Positions 53,415 to 62,234 are shown, counted from the first letter of the stretch. The stretch: 64,000 nt of DNA from Bacillus sp. V5-8f (GCF_002863565.1 NZ_PGUW01000005.1:186001-250000); one strand, 5' to 3'. The notes: generated by a model not told the origin, from the sequence alone. Made by a program: numbers and translations.

Positions 53415-54179
53415 TTATTTTTTCTTATTGAGGAAACTTTGGACGGCTTGGTGATGGGCTTCCGTTTCCCAAAGCTTGGCACATTGTGCAATTTCTTGCT
53501 GCATTCTCTCTTCCAGTCCACCCAGCTTCCATTTCCTTACAACCATTTGTTTATAGGCCTGAATGACACCGGTTTCAAATAGGACCAGTTCAGTTACATC
53601 AGTGTCCAATGCAGTTGCAGAATCCGGAACGATTGAATCGATGAACCCTAGCTCCTTTCCTGTAGAGCCCGACACTACGGAGGCTGTTAATAGAAGCTTT
53701 AACGCTGTTTGATATGGAAGCTTTTCAAACAAGAGCGACCCGCCTCCCCATCCTGTCGTAATGGCTTGTTTTCCCTGGACAAAGCCAAACTTGACCTTTT
53801 GCCTTGCAATCCTGTAATCGCAGGCTACCGCGATTTCGGAACCTCCTCCAACCGCGCTTCCATTCAGGAAAGCGACTGTAGGTTTTGGGAAAGTTGCTAG
53901 TTTATATATAACCGTTCCCATTTTGGAAAGCATTTTATATGCATCAGCTTCTGTGTGAAGGGCATGAAACTCGCTTAAATCTCCGCCAGAGCAAAAAGCA
54001 TCATCTCCCGCACCGGTGATCATAAGCAATTTCACGGTTTCATCATTTTCCGCATCAGACAATACATCAAGGAGTCTGTCCATTACTTCATAATTAATGG
54101 CATTTCTTTTTTCTGGACGGTTGATGGTGACCAATAAACTACCATCACCCTTTTTTTCAGCCAATACCACATTGCTCAT
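53415..54179 (-). CDS. Enoyl-CoA hydratase/isomerase family protein
   Basis: A 254-residue crotonase-fold protein. The oxyanion-hole segments are CSGGDLSEFH (about 63-72) and GSAVGGGSEIAVACDYRI (about 107-124). The typical hydratase glutamates at the second segment are only partly matched (GGSE), so the precise reaction (hydratase, isomerase or other) cannot be read off. I start it at MSNVVLAEKKGDG. It lies between rsfA and rpmF, where B. subtilis has no gene, so it is a lineage insertion. Confidence 0.85.
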   Translation of the reverse strand: MSNVVLAEKKGDGSLLVTINRPEKRNAINYEVMDRLLDVLSDAENDETVKLLMITGAGDDAFCSGGDLSEFHALHTEADAYKMLSKMGTVIYKLATFPKPTVAFLNGSAVGGGSEIAVACDYRIARQKVKFGFVQGKQAITTGWGGGSLLFEKLPYQTALKLLLTASVVSGSTGKELGFIDSIVPDSATALDTDVTELVLFETGVIQAYKQMVVRKWKLGGLEERMQQEIAQCAKLWETEAHHQAVQSFLNKKK

Positions 54180-54403
54180 CTCAACACCACCGCTTCCTTT
54201 TTTCAGTAACATACTAAAAGTATATTAGAAAATAGGAAGGCTGGCGAGCTTTATCATCGAAGCGTTGGTTAGGAACCAAGAAAATAGAAAACCAATAAAT
54301 GGAACAGAATTTTTTCATTGTGGAAAGACTAGCTAGTGACCGGTCCGATGAGCTAAAAATATAACGCTTGGGACTGTCATCATATTATAGTTTTAATTAC
54401 AAC

Positions 54404-54435
54404 AAAAAAGCACAGAGAATGATTCTCTGTGCTTT
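54404..54435 (-). terminator. Terminator after rpmF
   Basis: A perfect stem AAAAGCACAGAGA/TCTCTGTGCTTTT with a 5-6 base loop and T-run on the minus strand, 15 bases past the rpmF stop. Confidence 0.88.
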
Positions 54436-54450
54436 TAGCGAAATAAGAAA

Positions 54451-54624
54451 TTATTTATTAACAACTTCTTTTCCTTTGTATGTTCCACATTCTTTGCATA
54501 CACGGTGTGCAAGTTTCATTTCACCGCAGTTTGGGCATGCTACCATACCTGGCACTTGAAGTTTGAAGTGCGTACGACGCTTTCTTTTTACGGTTTTGGA
54601 CGTTCTTCTAAAAGGTACAGCCAT
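54451..54624 (-). CDS. rpmF: 50S ribosomal protein L32
   Basis: A 57-residue ribosomal protein, [19 protein letters not shown] at the start. It has four cysteines in CPNCG and CKECG, the zinc-binding (C+) form. AAGGAGGTGGGAA precedes the ATG. It follows ylbN and shares its promoter, the conserved ylbN-rpmF pair. Confidence 0.97.
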   Translation of the reverse strand: MAVPFRRTSKTVKRKRRTHFKLQVPGMVACPNCGEMKLAHRVCKECGTYKGKEVVNK

Positions 54625-54698
54625 TATTCCCACCTCCTTAAAAAAATAGATAAAGAAGCTGTGAAAACCGGGGTTTTTTTAACCCTTCAAGTTTCCAA

Positions 54699-55214
54699 TC
54701 AAGATTCCTCATTGTTGTCGAAAAATTTTGCAAGGTCTGCCAGTCTAGGATCGATCCGTTGTTTACTTTCTTCTTCTGTAACAACTGCCCAATCCTTCCC
54801 AGATTGAGGAGCTCCGTCTTCGCTCTCCTCGCAGAATACCTGCATTGGAATTTCAAGCAATAAATTTTCTTTGATGACTGGCATTAGATCTACAACATCG
54901 CCTTTCACAACAGTTACATCATCATCTTCAAGATCATAATTCTCTGCTTTTAATAGAAAGGTTTCCGTTGTTTCAATATCAATTGGATATTTAACATCAA
55001 CCAGTGTCCGGGAACAAGGCAAGATGAATTGACCGGTTACATGTAAATGGAATGTAACTTTAGCGGAACTGATATCAGCTCTGCCAGTCACTTTAATAGG
55101 CGAGACTTCACGAATTTGTTTGTCCCGTTCCTTTATATCCGAAACATCCACCGTTTCATCGATATGCAGGTCTTTTTCCCGAAATTTTTGAAGTTGGCTA
55201 ATTGTCCATTGCAA
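54699..55214 (-). CDS. ylbN: DUF177 family protein YlbN (YceD-like)
   Basis: A 171-residue YceD/DUF177 protein, almost always upstream of rpmF; the plant relative affects 23S rRNA processing, which suggests a large-subunit assembly role (inference). I start it at TTG (QWTISQLQKF follows), with AGAGGTGA upstream and agreement with B. subtilis YlbN (172 residues). Signature: VTGRADISSAKVTFHLHVTG and the Cys in LPCSRTLV. The C-terminus is acidic. Confidence 0.92.
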   Translation of the reverse strand: MQWTISQLQKFREKDLHIDETVDVSDIKERDKQIREVSPIKVTGRADISSAKVTFHLHVTGQFILPCSRTLVDVKYPIDIETTETFLLKAENYDLEDDDVTVVKGDVVDLMPVIKENLLLEIPMQVFCEESEDGAPQSGKDWAVVTEEESKQRIDPRLADLAKFFDNNEES

Positions 55215-55243
55215 ATGAATCACCTCTAAGCGCAACAAAAGTA

Positions 55244-55272
55244 ATTATAGCTGTCATTATACTGTTTGTCAA
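55244..55272 (-). promoter_or_regulatory. Consensus sigma-A promoter for ylbN-rpmF
   Basis: TTGACA (55272-55267) and TATAAT (55249-55244) with a 17-base spacer: both hexamers are perfect. It lies 30 bases before the ylbN start on the minus strand and fits a strongly expressed ribosomal protein transcript. Confidence 0.9.
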
Positions 55273-55645
55273 TATTTTTTCTTTACAGTGTTTTGCCTTA
55301 CATAATGCTTAAAAATAAGTTATTTCCAAAAGCCGGGTGGCCACATGTATTATAATATCCGTTTCCCTATACTTTGCAAACACTATGCACAGTTTCGTTA
55401 TTTTTCTACATTCCTTGCGAAAGGTTTCCACATTTTTTAACCGAATTCTCCCTGCATTATTTACCGGCTTAACATAAGGGGGGTTATAGTTGTTGCAATT
55501 TGTTACATGTAAATCGGCTCCTTGCAGTTTCCTGTACCATTCTTATTATTATTGAATAACCGTCGGGTGAACATACTTCCCCGAAGTCGACTTTCGTGTC
55601 TAAATGTTGTAAATTCATTACAATAGCAAATTAAGAGGTGAAGCC
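55273..55645. other. Intergenic region between ylbN and tmcAL without a recognised gene
   Basis: About 370 AT-rich bases between divergent genes. It must hold the tmcAL promoter; an inverted repeat TTGTAA-N5-TTACAA (55607-55623) lies 23-39 bases before its start and could be a promoter or operator element. I see no open frame with a Shine-Dalgarno and no clear hairpin. Confidence 0.4.
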
Positions 55646-56875
55646 ATGAAAGCTTTAGGATTAGTAGTTGAATACAATCCTTTTCATAACGGACACGCTT
55701 TTCACTTGGAAAAAAGCAAAGAAACCATAGATGCCGACATAGTAATTGCCATCATGAGCGGGCCTTTTCTACAGCGCGGTGAACCTTCATTGTTGAGCAA
55801 ATGGGCCAGAGCGGAAATGGCTCTTGCAGCTGGCGTCGACCTTGTTTTTGAGCTACCCTATGCCTTCGCTCCCCAAAAGGCTGAAATATTTGCTCGCGGA
55901 GCCATTATGGCACTAGAAGCATTAGAGTGCGATTCATTTTGCTTTGGTAGTGAGAATGGAAGGATTCAACCATTTATTGAGACTTATCATTTTCTGCAAA
56001 AAGAAAAGGAACAATATGACGCGTTGGTCAAAAAGTATATGAAAGAAGGAAACAGTTATCCCCGGGCTGCATCATTTGCCTTTAGCGGCCTTGATCATGC
56101 CGGCGACAGCCTGGATTTGTCAAAGCCAAATAATATTCTCGGCATGGAATACGTGAAGGCCGCCCTTTCAAAGGGTTTTCAAATTAAACCAACGACCATC
56201 AAGCGAGTACAAGCAGGATACCATGACGAAGCACTGCCGGAAAATTCAATCGCCAGCGCCACGGCCATACGTAAATCCATTTTTGAAAGCGAAACGAATG
56301 TTGATAACATCAGTGGATATGTCCCCCTCTCCACCCTGCTCGTTTTGACGGATTACATTAAGAGCTATGGCCGGCTTCATAACTGGGAGTTGTATTGGCC
56401 TTTGCTAAAGTACAAGATCCTCTCAGTAACTGCTGTAGATTTAAGGCAGATATATGAAATGGAAGAAGGCATCGAATACCGCATCCACGAGGCTGCACTA
56501 CAATCTTCAACCTTTGCTGGCTTTATGGCATCTATAAAAACAAAACGCTATACATGGACCCGGCTCCAACGGATGTGTGTCCATATCCTCACAAATACAA
56601 CCAAAGAAGAAATGCATCTCCTCCAGGGAGAACCGGCTTATATTAGGCTATTGGGGATGACATCTGACGGAAGGGAATATTTGCGGAGCAAGAAAAAACA
56701 CCTGCCCATCCCATTGGTATCCAGACTCTCCTCCTTTGACTCACCGGAAATCGTGCCTGACATACGGGCTGCACGAATTTATGCCATGGGGCTTTCGGAA
56801 CCATATCAAAGCAAGTTAATGAAGCGGGAGTTCGAGGCCCCGGCCATTATCGAAAAAAAACCGGTTACTCGCTAA
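55646..56875 (+). CDS. tmcAL: tRNA(Met) cytidine acetate ligase TmcAL
   Basis: Makes N4-acetylcytidine at the wobble position of elongator tRNA-Met using acetate and ATP. The 409-residue protein starts with the nucleotidyltransferase motif GLVVEYNPFHNGHAFHLEK; MSGPFLQRGEPS and FGSEN follow in the catalytic domain. AGAGGTGA precedes the ATG. Formerly ylbM, at the same position in B. subtilis. It converges with ylbL on a shared terminator. Confidence 0.95.
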   Translation: MKALGLVVEYNPFHNGHAFHLEKSKETIDADIVIAIMSGPFLQRGEPSLLSKWARAEMALAAGVDLVFELPYAFAPQKAEIFARGAIMALEALECDSFCFGSENGRIQPFIETYHFLQKEKEQYDALVKKYMKEGNSYPRAASFAFSGLDHAGDSLDLSKPNNILGMEYVKAALSKGFQIKPTTIKRVQAGYHDEALPENSIASATAIRKSIFESETNVDNISGYVPLSTLLVLTDYIKSYGRLHNWELYWPLLKYKILSVTAVDLRQIYEMEEGIEYRIHEAALQSSTFAGFMASIKTKRYTWTRLQRMCVHILTNTTKEEMHLLQGEPAYIRLLGMTSDGREYLRSKKKHLPIPLVSRLSSFDSPEIVPDIRAARIYAMGLSEPYQSKLMKREFEAPAIIEKKPVTR

Positions 56876-56918
56876 AAAAGCCGTTCCATCGTGTTCACCA
56901 CACGTGGAAGCGGCTTTA
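56872..56918. terminator. Bidirectional terminator between tmcAL and ylbL
   Basis: Stem AAAGCCGTTCCA with TGGAAGCGGCTTT, having one internal mismatch, with A-run and T-run on either side; a smaller CGTG/CACG inner stem. It lies between convergent genes. Confidence 0.82.
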
Positions 56919-56919
56919 C

Positions 56920-57945
56920 TTACTTAATCTGTTTCAATGAGCGAAGGTACGTGAGGGCATCTTCTAACGTATCAACCGGCACAATCTTCATATCTGTTTT
57001 AATATCTTTGGCGGTTACAAGTGCCTGACGGTAGTTAGAATTCTTATTCCCTTTTTCATTTGGTGCAAAGAAAATTTGAGCGCCGGACTGCGCGGCTGCA
57101 ACGATTTTTTGCTGGATGCCCCCGATTGGGCCGACCTCTCCTGTCTCTGACATCGTTCCCGTTCCTGCGATTTGGTACCCTTTTGTCATATCCCCTTCGG
57201 TTAGCTGATTGTAGATTTCCAACGTGAACATCAGTCCAGCGGAAGGCCCTCCAATCTGCTCGGTATTTACCTTAACAGCCGGTTCCGTTATAGGCTTTTT
57301 ATCGTCATCGAGTGAAATGCCGATGCCAGCCCGTTTTTGATCAGCCTGGAAGCTTTGCAATGGCAATGTAACCCTTTTGGTCGTTGAATCTCGCTTAAAT
57401 GTAAGCTCGACTTTTTCACCGGGTTTTTTATTCCCGACATAATCCATGAATTGCTTCGCCGATTTAATATCTATCTGATCGACCTTGGTAATTTGGTCAC
57501 CAGGCTTCAATTTGCCATAAGCTGGCATTCCTTCAAGCGTGTTCAGTACATAAACACCTAGATATTCAAAAGAAATAGGTTTACCTGCCTTTTCATAGGC
57601 TACCTTAATTGCACTGTTTTTTGAATGATCCATCATATGAAGCTGTCTTACATTGTATTCTTCATCACTTTCATTCTCGCTTTTAATCGCATTTTCGGGA
57701 TACAGCTCCTGGTATTTACTTACTTTTGCAGCGATGTATGAATAAATATTGGCTCTCCCCATCCTTACGGTTGTCAGCATAAAGCTTCCAGAGGCATCAT
57801 CTCCCCCTTCAACTTCTATAATGGGTTCCAATTCTTTTGCCATCCCCGGTTTTGCTACATAATATGGCAAATAATAAAACGAAGAAGCAATGATCAGGAC
57901 AGCTGCAATCAGGAAAGAGCGAAAATAGAACTTACGACTCGCCAA
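56920..57945 (-). CDS. ylbL: PDZ-domain Lon-type serine protease (YlbL/DdcP/SepM family)
   Basis: Membrane-anchored protease; B. subtilis YlbL (DdcP) degrades the division inhibitor YneA during recovery from DNA damage. The 341-residue protein has one N-terminal membrane helix (about 8-27), a PDZ domain (about 120-205) and a Lon-S16 catalytic domain with Ser in GGPSAGLMF and the dyad Lys in GGIQQKIVAA. It starts at TTG with AAGGAG 9 bases upstream. It follows ylbK by 3 bases. Confidence 0.92.
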   Translation of the reverse strand: MASRKFYFRSFLIAAVLIIASSFYYLPYYVAKPGMAKELEPIIEVEGGDDASGSFMLTTVRMGRANIYSYIAAKVSKYQELYPENAIKSENESDEEYNVRQLHMMDHSKNSAIKVAYEKAGKPISFEYLGVYVLNTLEGMPAYGKLKPGDQITKVDQIDIKSAKQFMDYVGNKKPGEKVELTFKRDSTTKRVTLPLQSFQADQKRAGIGISLDDDKKPITEPAVKVNTEQIGGPSAGLMFTLEIYNQLTEGDMTKGYQIAGTGTMSETGEVGPIGGIQQKIVAAAQSGAQIFFAPNEKGNKNSNYRQALVTAKDIKTDMKIVPVDTLEDALTYLRSLKQIK

Positions 57946-57948
57946 ACT

Positions 57949-58731
57949 TTAAGACTCCTTCCAGTTTTCAATAGATTCTTTAATACTTCCAATATGTTTC
58001 CTCGCTTCTTCTTCCCCGATACGAATGATATCGGAAATATCGGTAAATGCCTTTGAATTATATTTTTCGACCCGTGGCCGGATCATGACATCAGCAGCAA
58101 ATTCCCTGGTTTTTACGAGTTCCATTTGCAGAATATCAAGGCTTTGGATGATCACATCATAAATAGAGGAAATTTCCTGATCTTGTTTTACTTGGGCAAC
58201 ATCAACGGCCACAACAATATCTGCACCCATATCCTTTACAACAGAAACCGGAACACGGTCGATTACCCCGCCATCCACCAACAAGCGGCCGTCAATTTTT
58301 TCGGGGACAAAGATCCCCGGTATTGATATGCTGGCTCTTACGGCGTCAGAGACCGGGCCTTCACGGAATAAGACTTTGTCGCCTCGTTTAATGTCTGTAG
58401 CGACAACACTTACGGGGATATCAAGCTCTTCAAGTCTCTTTCCATATGTAAAAACCCGGATAAGCTCTTTTACCCTTTTGCCAGATATAAAACCCATTTT
58501 GGGAACAGTGAAATCTAAATAATACTTTCGTTTAAACACACGCGCCAACTTATAAAGCCTTTCAATATCCGAACCTGCAGCATAAAATGTCCCGACAAGT
58601 GCACCCATGCTGCTGCCGGCAATCATATCAATCGGGATTCCCTCTTCCCTCAACACCTTGATTACACCCACATGGGCAAAGCCTCTTGCTCCTCCTGAAC
58701 CGAGTGCAAGGCCTATCTTCGGCTTTCGCAA
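57949..58731 (-). CDS. ylbK: Patatin-like phospholipase family protein YlbK
   Basis: A 260-residue patatin-fold esterase/lipase. Oxyanion GSGGARGFAHVG (about 11-22), nucleophile GSSMG (about 42-46) and the catalytic DGGV are in place, so it should be active; the substrate is unknown. I start it at TTG (RKPKIGLALG follows) because GGGAGGG is 7 bases upstream and this gives the B. subtilis length. B. subtilis has ylbJ between this gene and coaD; it is missing here. Confidence 0.9.
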   Translation of the reverse strand: MRKPKIGLALGSGGARGFAHVGVIKVLREEGIPIDMIAGSSMGALVGTFYAAGSDIERLYKLARVFKRKYYLDFTVPKMGFISGKRVKELIRVFTYGKRLEELDIPVSVVATDIKRGDKVLFREGPVSDAVRASISIPGIFVPEKIDGRLLVDGGVIDRVPVSVVKDMGADIVVAVDVAQVKQDQEISSIYDVIIQSLDILQMELVKTREFAADVMIRPRVEKYNSKAFTDISDIIRIGEEEARKHIGSIKESIENWKES

Positions 58732-58920
58732 AAAGAATCCCTCCCGGAAATACCTTGGACTATGTAACAAACTTATTACCATTAAAGATAGTTTATGAAA
58801 GGCTTGGAACGGTTGGTTTAATGTGACGTAGTTCTATTTTATCACCTGAAATGTTGGATTCCCAGCGAATTTTACCGATGAACAATGCCATAACTTTTCC
58901 TTTATACATCATTTATCCCA

Positions 58921-58957
58921 TAAAAAAGGGGCCCTCCTATATGGACCGGGTCCCCTG
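58921..58957 (-). terminator. Terminator after coaD
   Basis: Stem AGGGGACCC/GGGCCCCT with a bulged base and 13-base loop, followed by six T on the minus strand, 17 bases past the coaD stop. Confidence 0.78.
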
Positions 58958-58973
58958 GAAGCTTTTATTAAGT

Positions 58974-59468
<495 letters not shown>

Positions 59469-60032
59469 CTACTGTTGATCAGCACTCCATTGATATATAG
59501 ATATAGCAATGATTCCATATTCTTCTTGCCGTGTTTTTATGAAACCGCCAACACGATCTGGAAGGACTACATCATGGCCGTGTTCGCATACGACAACCCC
59601 TTGACGATCAAGAAGCGCTGCATTATGTATTTGCTCAAGCAAAGTGACCAGTTTTTGTTTTTTATACGGTGGATCCAGCATGATAAGCTGGAACGTTACC
59701 TCTCTTTTTGTAATAGCCTTTAACGCTCTTTCCGCGTCATTTCTGTAGACTTCAGCTTGCTCTGTAAAATTGCATGCAGAAAGATTTTCCTTGACCGTCC
59801 GAACGGCCTGGTGTTCCCTGTCTACAAAAATGGCACGATTCATCCCACGGCTTAGTGCCTCAATTCCAAGACCCCCACTGCCCGCAAATAAGTCAAGGAC
59901 AGTACCGCCTTCAAAGTAAGGCCCGATCATATTGAATACAGCTTCCTTCACTTTGTCTGTTGTAGGCCTGGTTCCTGTGCCCGGCACTGATTTTAAAGGC
60001 CTTCCTTTGCATGTTCCGGAAACGACCCGCAT
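59469..60032 (-). CDS. rsmD: 16S rRNA (guanine-966-N2)-methyltransferase
   Basis: SAM-dependent methylation of G966 of 16S rRNA. The 187-residue protein has the SAM motif VLDLFAGSGGLGIEA and the catalytic LDPPYKK. It starts MRVVSGTCKGRPLKSV. Position matches B. subtilis ylbH, before coaD. Candidate minus-strand promoter: TTGAAG (60109-60104) with TATGAT (60085-60080), 18-base spacer. Confidence 0.94.
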   Translation of the reverse strand: MRVVSGTCKGRPLKSVPGTGTRPTTDKVKEAVFNMIGPYFEGGTVLDLFAGSGGLGIEALSRGMNRAIFVDREHQAVRTVKENLSACNFTEQAEVYRNDAERALKAITKREVTFQLIMLDPPYKKQKLVTLLEQIHNAALLDRQGVVVCEHGHDVVLPDRVGGFIKTRQEEYGIIAISIYQWSADQQ

Positions 60033-60153
60033 GTTTTCACCACATTTTTAGACAAATTTTTCTGTTACTCAATAATCCTATCATATTACAAATGCACAGC
60101 CAACTTCAAAAAATTTTTTCAAGCGCTGCCGGCAAGAAAAAAATGAGCAGGTT

Positions 60154-60182
60154 TGAATAATCAGGATAAATTTGGCCATACT
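60154..60182 (+). promoter_or_regulatory. Sigma-G-type promoter of the CsfG-like RNA
   Basis: TGAATA (60154-60159) and CATACT (60177-60182) with a 17-base spacer match the sigma-G consensus (TGMATA, CATAMTA) closely. It directs transcription into the structured region 60189-60344. It would be on in the forespore. Confidence 0.75.
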
Positions 60183-60188
60183 GTTAGT

Positions 60189-60344
60189 AACAACATCACT
60201 ATCGTAGGTGTTGTTGCCAACCGCGGAGAAGACTTACGTTTCCCCATAAGTTCTTCCTCCGGTTTCTCCTCTCCCTTTGCCTTCTACCCTTTGTTGAAGG
60301 AAATAGAAGGACCCTGCAGAAGATGACCTGCAGGGCTTTTTTTT
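60189..60344 (+). ncRNA. csfG: CsfG-like sporulation small RNA
   Basis: About 156 bases with no coding frame but dense structure: a 5' hairpin AACAACATC/GGTGTTGTT (60189-60215); a second, bulged hairpin (60221-60262) presenting a pyrimidine-rich loop TTTCCCC; a C/U-rich linker; a third stem CCTTCTA/TAGAAGG (60280-60310); and a strong terminator CCCTGCAG/CTGCAGGG plus eight T (60312-60344). In B. subtilis the csfG RNA, expressed under sigma-F and sigma-G, lies between ylbG and ylbH, the same place. The name rests on position, promoter type and pyrimidine-rich loops, not alignment. Confidence 0.72.
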
Positions 60345-60424
60345 GGCACGAAAAATGACTTATTGGTTTATGTAGGTTTAAGTGATAAAGTAAAATTAGA
60401 TTACATTACAAGGAGAGATCTTAT

Positions 60425-60814
60425 TTGATCCAGCGTTTTATTGAATTAGGGGAAGGATATTCAGATATATATGAATTAATAGAAATCGGGAAGGCAAATA
60501 AAAGCCGTGTTGCGCGCCTTCTTGCACTCCATACTAATCGGGATGGAAAAGAACTTACTTCCCTTTTGCTTGTCCTTCATCCAACTGACCCGGGCAATTT
60601 TCAGCCCTTATACCTATGCAGGGAAGGAATTCCAAATCCAAACTTCACGCCGAACAAGCGATTCGAATTGTTCAGGGAGCTTGCAATGGACCTCGGAAAA
60701 GACATCATCGAACTCGATGTCAAGCCCTCTTCTGCTTTCTCGGAAAAAGAACTTTATTTCCAATATCTTACCGGGATCCTTCGGATGAATCGATATCTGC
60801 CCCCTTTAAGCTGA
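60425..60814 (+). CDS. Hypothetical protein
   Basis: A 129-residue soluble protein I do not firmly recognise. It starts at TTG (IQRFIELGEGYSDIYELIE follows) with AAGGAGAG upstream. Visible traits: no membrane segment, a conserved-looking LLVLHPTDPGNFQPLYLCREG, and IIELDVKPSSAF then a C-terminal LYFQYLTGILRMNRYLPPL. Similar proteins occur next to ylbG in other Bacillaceae, to my recollection with unreliable labels. It follows the CsfG-like RNA by 80 bases on the same strand and converges with ylbG. Confidence 0.78.
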   Translation: MIQRFIELGEGYSDIYELIEIGKANKSRVARLLALHTNRDGKELTSLLLVLHPTDPGNFQPLYLCREGIPNPNFTPNKRFELFRELAMDLGKDIIELDVKPSSAFSEKELYFQYLTGILRMNRYLPPLS

Positions 60815-60830
60815 CATAAAGCAATTTTAT

Positions 60831-60872
60831 AAAAAAGGCGCAGGCATTCATTCAAGAAAGCCTGCGCCTTTT
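60831..60872. terminator. Bidirectional terminator between the hypothetical gene and ylbG
   Basis: A perfect 9-bp stem GGCGCAGGC/GCCTGCGCC with A-run on the left and T-run on the right, loop of 14 bases, between convergent genes. Confidence 0.88.
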
Positions 60873-60876
60873 CATG

Positions 60877-61152
60877 TCATATTCCCATTTTATAATCATA
60901 TTCCTTCGCTTTGTCAGGTTTAGAGTTCTCATACTCCATTTTTAGAAATGGCTTATAGGAGAGCTCGACCCGCTTCACGAATGAATAGCTTCTCAGCTTA
61001 TCAGAAAGTGCCTCCACATCCTCCATATTTGTATACAAAACTGCGTATTTCAGTTTTTTGGATACATAGTGGATATTCCCAAATTTCCTGAGCATTTTTG
61101 CCTGCTTTAATGTATGTAAATATACGATAATTCCTTGTCTTTCTCCAAACAT
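60877..61152 (-). CDS. ylbG: DUF2129 family protein YlbG
   Basis: A 91-residue cytoplasmic protein of the YlbG/DUF2129 family. I start it at [16 protein letters not shown], with GGGAG upstream and agreement with B. subtilis; fourteen earlier codons are not family-like. The signature runs [20 protein letters not shown] and [22 protein letters not shown]. The function is unknown. Flanked by a CsfG-like RNA region as in B. subtilis. Confidence 0.9.
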   Translation of the reverse strand: MFGERQGIIVYLHTLKQAKMLRKFGNIHYVSKKLKYAVLYTNMEDVEALSDKLRSYSFVKRVELSYKPFLKMEYENSKPDKAKEYDYKMGI

Positions 61153-61361
61153 AACAAGTAACTCCCTTTTTTTAAATGAAACTCGTCCCGTCAAGCAAGG
61201 TGTTTATAGATTTGATCGTGACTGTGTAAGGGTAAAGGTTTTCATTAAGTGTAGCATAGCATAAACTTTCCTATCAACATATAAAAAAATCCTTACCAGA
61301 TTTAACGCCTTAGGACTGAACAAAAAGGGGATTTCAAATCCATAAGGGAGGAGGCTTAGCG

Positions 61362-61688
61362 ATGGATTTGAATATGGTTTGGGCTGTATTTATTAATTCA
61401 TTGGCCGCTGAGGAGAATATTTTATGCGCAGAGCATAAAAAAGTCGCCGGAATACCCTTTCTTTATATTAAGCGGTCAGAGCTAGTTGAAATCGATACGG
61501 TAATAAAAGCTATAAAAAAAGCATCAGCAAAGGCGATGCGCGGTCACAAGCTTCATAGCGAGACAGTTTTCGTTAGAAACGGGAACAATTTATTGGTTTT
61601 TCGCCATCGTTTTTTTGTGCCACAACGGAAAATGTTTTGCTGCGGGAATTTATGCCCTGATTGCATCCGGTTTGAGAATGAAACATAA
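61362..61688 (+). CDS. Hypothetical protein with C-terminal cysteine cluster
   Basis: A 108-residue protein I do not recognise. GGGAGGAGG precedes the ATG at good spacing, so translation is likely. The middle is basic (AIKKASAKAMRGHK). The C-terminus carries CCGNLCPDC, four cysteines in nine residues, which could bind a metal or iron-sulphur cluster (inference). It lies between divergent ylbG and convergent ylbF; YlbF itself has a Cys-rich tail. Confidence 0.72.
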   Translation: MDLNMVWAVFINSLAAEENILCAEHKKVAGIPFLYIKRSELVEIDTVIKAIKKASAKAMRGHKLHSETVFVRNGNNLLVFRHRFFVPQRKMFCCGNLCPDCIRFENET

Positions 61689-61742
61689 CAAAGCAAAGAG
61701 ACCGGCCACCCTCTCTATAAACCACCTGTACATTCCCTATGA

Positions 61743-61773
61743 GAAAAAATTAAAAGCGGGCTTAAAGCCCGCT
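61743..61773. terminator. Terminator after ylbF (also facing the hypothetical gene)
   Basis: Stem AGCGGGCTT/AAGCCCGCT with almost no loop, T-rich on the minus strand (TTTTAATTTTTTC). It lies 15 bases past the ylbF stop. Confidence 0.82.
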
Positions 61774-61787
61774 CTAACACCTAAAAC

Positions 61788-62234
61788 TTATGCAGAACAC
61801 CCACAGCTGCCGCCAGATCCGCAGCCTCCACTGCAGCTTGAGAGTGACTCAAAAAACGGATTTCCAGTCGGAACTTTGATATGAGGGGAAACGGCATGTC
61901 CCACTTTCATACTGATTTCATCCAGGATTCCTTGTAACTCTGTTTCCGCCCTTTTAAATTCCGCGATAGAGGGATGAAGATCCATTTCACGCTTTGCCTC
62001 CCGGATTTCAAGGTTCACTCTTTTATAGTCCGGATGGTATTTCCCAAAGCGCTGGGTCTCTTCGTATAAGTCCTTAAGAGAAGCAAATTTGCGGATTTTT
62101 TGCTGTGCTTCCCCGTCATTCCTCATTTTATATAAAGCAAGCTGATAATTTTCTCCTGCTTCCGATTGTAAAACCATTTCAGCCAAAGAATCGGCCGTTT
62201 GCAAAATATTAACCCTTTCCATAGTAGCAAGCAT
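61788..62234 (-). CDS. ylbF: Y-complex subunit YlbF
   Basis: Partner of YmcA and YaaT in the RNase Y specificity (Y) complex, which affects mRNA maturation, competence, biofilm and sporulation in B. subtilis. The 148-residue protein is largely helical (Com_YlbF fold; LKDLYEETQRFGKYHPDYK), with a Cys/Gly-rich tail (SSCSGGCGSGGSCGCSA) that contributes to the complex's iron-sulphur clusters. GGAGGTGAG precedes the ATG. Confidence 0.95.
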   Translation of the reverse strand: MLATMERVNILQTADSLAEMVLQSEAGENYQLALYKMRNDGEAQQKIRKFASLKDLYEETQRFGKYHPDYKRVNLEIREAKREMDLHPSIAEFKRAETELQGILDEISMKVGHAVSPHIKVPTGNPFFESLSSCSGGCGSGGSCGCSA

